Assembly (NCBI GenBank): GCA_031282125.1
Contig: JAITEH010000144.1
Span: 1-10,232 of the forward strand
DNA length: 10,232 bases
Source of the DNA: Campylobacteraceae bacterium
GTDB taxonomy: Bacteria > Campylobacterota > Campylobacteria > Campylobacterales > Campylobacteraceae
Direction of reading: 5' to 3'
Below the pieces are notes generated by a model, which was given only the letters and a program-made list of their open reading frames with translations, ran no database searches and was not told the DNA's origin. This document shows positions 8,698 through 10,232 of this stretch, one piece after another. Numbering within the stretch: the first letter of the stretch is position 1; each line of letters begins with the position of its first letter. The position numbers and the translations under genes are program-made.

Positions 8698-9486
8698 TTA
8701 AAACGCTTCTAAAATCGCGCCCTGATATTTCTCACGTATAAACTCTCTAACTTCTTCAGAGTTTAAAACTTTGTCAAGAGCTTTGATACTCTCTTTATTT
8801 TCATTGCCTTTTTTGACAACTACGATATTTGCGTAAGGAGAATCTTTGCTCTCAAGAAAAAGTGCGTCTTTTAAAGGATTCAAGCCGGCAGGAATAGCAA
8901 AATTTGTATTGATAACGGACAAAGCAAAATCATTGATTGTTCTTGGAAGCTGAGGAGCTTCTAACTCTACTATTTCAAGATTTTTTAGATTTTCCACTAT
9001 ATCAAGTTTTGTTTTTACCTCTTTTTCATTGTTTAGCTTTATGACACCAGCAGCCTGCAATACTTCAAGCGCTCTATTGGAGTTTGTAGGGTCGTTTGGT
9101 ATAGCTATGCTATCCCCATCTGCTAACTCGTCTACAGAAGTTAATGTAGCCGAATAGATACCTATAGGCTCCAAATGAACTGAAACGGTTTTTACCAAAT
9201 CGGTATTTTTATCTTTGTTGAATTGATCAAGATACGGCGTATGCTGGAAAAAGTTAGCGTCGATTTCGCCGTTAAATACCGCTATATTAGGTATAACATA
9301 ATCGTTGAAAACTTGAATATTCAGCGTATAACCCTCTTTTGCAAGAAGCGGTTTTACAAATTCCAAAATCTCAGCATGCGGAACAGGCGTAGCGCCTACC
9401 GTTATCGTTTTTGAAGCACCTTTGTCAGAGCAAGCGCTGAATGTAAGCGCGATACCCACCAATAATAAAGCGTAAAGCTTTTTCAT
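8698..9486 (-). CDS. metQ: Methionine ABC transporter substrate-binding lipoprotein
   Basis: MetQ is the extracytoplasmic methionine receptor of the MetNIQ importer, placed by lipid on the outer face of the inner membrane. I choose the ATG at 9486, giving 262 residues, because AAGGTGG (9492-9498) lies five bases upstream; the in-frame GTG at 9495 sits inside that ribosome site. The signal peptide MKKLYALLLVGIALTFSAC ends in a lipobox with C19 as the lipidated residue; Phe at -3 in place of the usual Leu is tolerated. NlpA/MetQ family features are GATPVPHAEI (31-40), NDYVIPNIAVFNGEIDANFF followed by QHTPYL (61-86), AIPNDPTNSNRAL (128-140) and VINTNFAIPAGL (191-202), the segments that line the ligand pocket in this family. 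It lies 19 bases after metI and two bases before dedA. Methionine specificity is a family inference. Confidence 0.94.
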   Translation of the reverse strand: MKKLYALLLVGIALTFSACSDKGASKTITVGATPVPHAEILEFVKPLLAKEGYTLNIQVFNDYVIPNIAVFNGEIDANFFQHTPYLDQFNKDKNTDLVKTVSVHLEPIGIYSATLTSVDELADGDSIAIPNDPTNSNRALEVLQAAGVIKLNNEKEVKTKLDIVENLKNLEIVELEAPQLPRTINDFALSVINTNFAIPAGLNPLKDALFLESKDSPYANIVVVKKGNENKESIKALDKVLNSEEVREFIREKYQGAILEAF

Positions 9487-9491
9487 AAAAA

Positions 9492-9498
9492 CCACCTT
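9492..9498 (-). promoter_or_regulatory. Ribosome binding site that sets the metQ start
   Basis: AAGGTGG differs at one base from the ideal AAGGAGG and is five bases from ATG 9486. It contains the upstream GTG (9493-9495), so that GTG is unlikely to be the initiator. Confidence 0.7.
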
Positions 9499-9505
9499 TC
9501 ATAAG

Positions 9506-10144
9506 TTAATGTTTAATAGCCTTATAGACTAAATTACCGAATGCTTGGAAAAGTTGAACAACTACAATAAGCATTACAACAGTGATAAAAAGCACATCCG
9601 CTTGAAATCCATTGTATCCGTACTGTATGGCTACCTGTCCCAAACCTCCACCGCCGACTGCGCCCGCCATCGCCGAAAATCCGATAATTACTATTGAGGT
9701 CAAAGTAACTGCCGAAATTATACTCGGCATCGCTTCGGGAAGCATAATTTTGAAAATTATCTGGAGCTTGCTTGCGCCGAACGATTTGGCGGCTTCAATT
9801 ATACCATAATGTACCTCTTTAAAAGCACTTTCTATAATTCTTGCCACAAACGGCGCCGCTCCTATCGTCAAAGGCACGATTGATGCGGTGGTACCTGTGA
9901 TTTTGCCTATAATGATTTTTGTAAACGGAAACAGTATAATGATAAGTATGATAAAAGGAAATGAACGGAATGTGTTCACCACAACATCAAGCGTATTGTA
10001 AATATATCTGTTTGGAGATAAGCCGTTTTTATCCGTAAGTATCAATATTATTGCCAGCATGAAGCCCAAAATAACCGCAAAAAAAGTCGCAGCCAAACTC
10101 ATGTATATAGTCTCAAAAAGAGCGGTAGATAAAAGTTTTATCAT
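9506..10144 (-). CDS. metI: Methionine ABC transporter permease
   Basis: MetI is the membrane channel subunit of the MetNIQ methionine importer and works as a homodimer bound to two MetN ATPases. From ATG 10144 it has 212 residues with about five membrane segments. The EAA coupling loop that contacts the ATPase is clear at about 117-139 (EAAKSFGASKLQIIFKIMLP). The stretch NTFRSFPFIILIIILFPFTK (57-76) and PLTIGAAPFVARIIE (91-105) are typical of MetI, as is the GGGGLGQVAIQYGY block near 164-177. I choose 10144 over an in-frame ATG at 10159 because it gives an ATGA overlap with the metN stop and has GGGTGG seven bases upstream; the other choice would overlap metN by 19 bases. The gene is followed by metQ. 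Confidence 0.94.
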   Translation of the reverse strand: MIKLLSTALFETIYMSLAATFFAVILGFMLAIILILTDKNGLSPNRYIYNTLDVVVNTFRSFPFIILIIILFPFTKIIIGKITGTTASIVPLTIGAAPFVARIIESAFKEVHYGIIEAAKSFGASKLQIIFKIMLPEAMPSIISAVTLTSIVIIGFSAMAGAVGGGGLGQVAIQYGYNGFQADVLFITVVMLIVVVQLFQAFGNLVYKAIKH

Positions 10145-10232
10145 GAAAGCACCACCCATACGACTTGCGTTTTTGTTTTCAGATACTCTTTGACGATAGG
10201 AGCCTGCTGTTCATTTATATTGATAACGAGCG
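10141..10232 (-). CDS. metN: Methionine ABC transporter ATP-binding protein, C-terminal end only
   Basis: Only the last 29 codons are in the window, ending in a TGA at 10141-10143 that overlaps the metI start as ATGA. The visible residues run from LVININEQQAPIVKEYL to the end at VVWVVLS. Their position directly before metI, and their alternating strand-helix-strand pattern, fit the C-terminal NIL ligand-sensing domain that follows the ATPase in MetN and inhibits transport when methionine is plentiful. No ATPase motif can be seen, so the call rests on position and this short tail. The operon promoter lies outside the window. Confidence 0.75.
   Translation of the reverse strand, partial: LVININEQQAPIVKEYLKTKTQVVWVVLS

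Noticed and set aside
9487..9495. GTG at 9495 as the metQ start
   Set aside because: It sits inside the AAGGTGG ribosome site, whereas the ATG at 9486 is correctly spaced and gives a typical lipoprotein signal peptide.
10145..10159. ATG at 10159 as the metI start
   Set aside because: It would overlap metN by 19 bases and contains the GGGTGG ribosome site of the ATG at 10144, which forms the common ATGA overlap.

Overview
The window reads as chromosomal DNA from a member of the Campylobacterota (Epsilonproteobacteria). It is A/T-rich, uses AAA, TTT and ATA codons heavily, has overlapping gene ends and very little intergenic space. From memory, the central gene order (tgt facing a TrkA-like gene, then aroB, an MscS-type channel, mtaB and an FtsH-like gene) matches the order in Helicobacter pylori and Campylobacter jejuni. 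I cannot name the genus from the sequence. No stretch longer than 50 bases lacks a gene, and I see no mobile element, CRISPR array, tRNA or rRNA.

Positions 1-6940 hold a five-gene minus-strand cluster, read from right to left: a TrkA/RCK-like regulatory protein, 3-dehydroquinate synthase (aroB), an MscS-family channel with a long periplasmic N-terminus, the tRNA methylthiotransferase mtaB, and an FtsH-like membrane AAA+ protein whose 3' end lies beyond the window. The last four overlap by 4, 8 and 14 bases and are probably translationally coupled. A 37-bp divergent intergenic region (6941-6977) separates the cluster from tgt on the plus strand. It holds an extended -10 for the minus-strand cluster. 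A second perfect -10 lies just before aroB.

Positions 6978-8099 encode queuine tRNA-guanine transglycosylase (tgt), which ends tail to tail, with a 4-bp overlap, against a DedA-family membrane protein. That dedA gene is the last of a second minus-strand operon, metN-metI-metQ-dedA (window end to 8096), which encodes a methionine ABC importer. Only the last codons of metN are inside the window.

The most notable observation is in the FtsH-like gene. Its ATPase motifs are intact, but the HEXXH zinc-protease site is replaced by Y-Q-A-A-K, and no histidine occurs anywhere in the visible protein after residue 341. This looks like a membrane AAA+ unfoldase that has lost proteolysis, kept inside a conserved operon with a channel and housekeeping enzymes. 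The other unusual element is the orphan TrkA/RCK-like protein at the head of the same operon.
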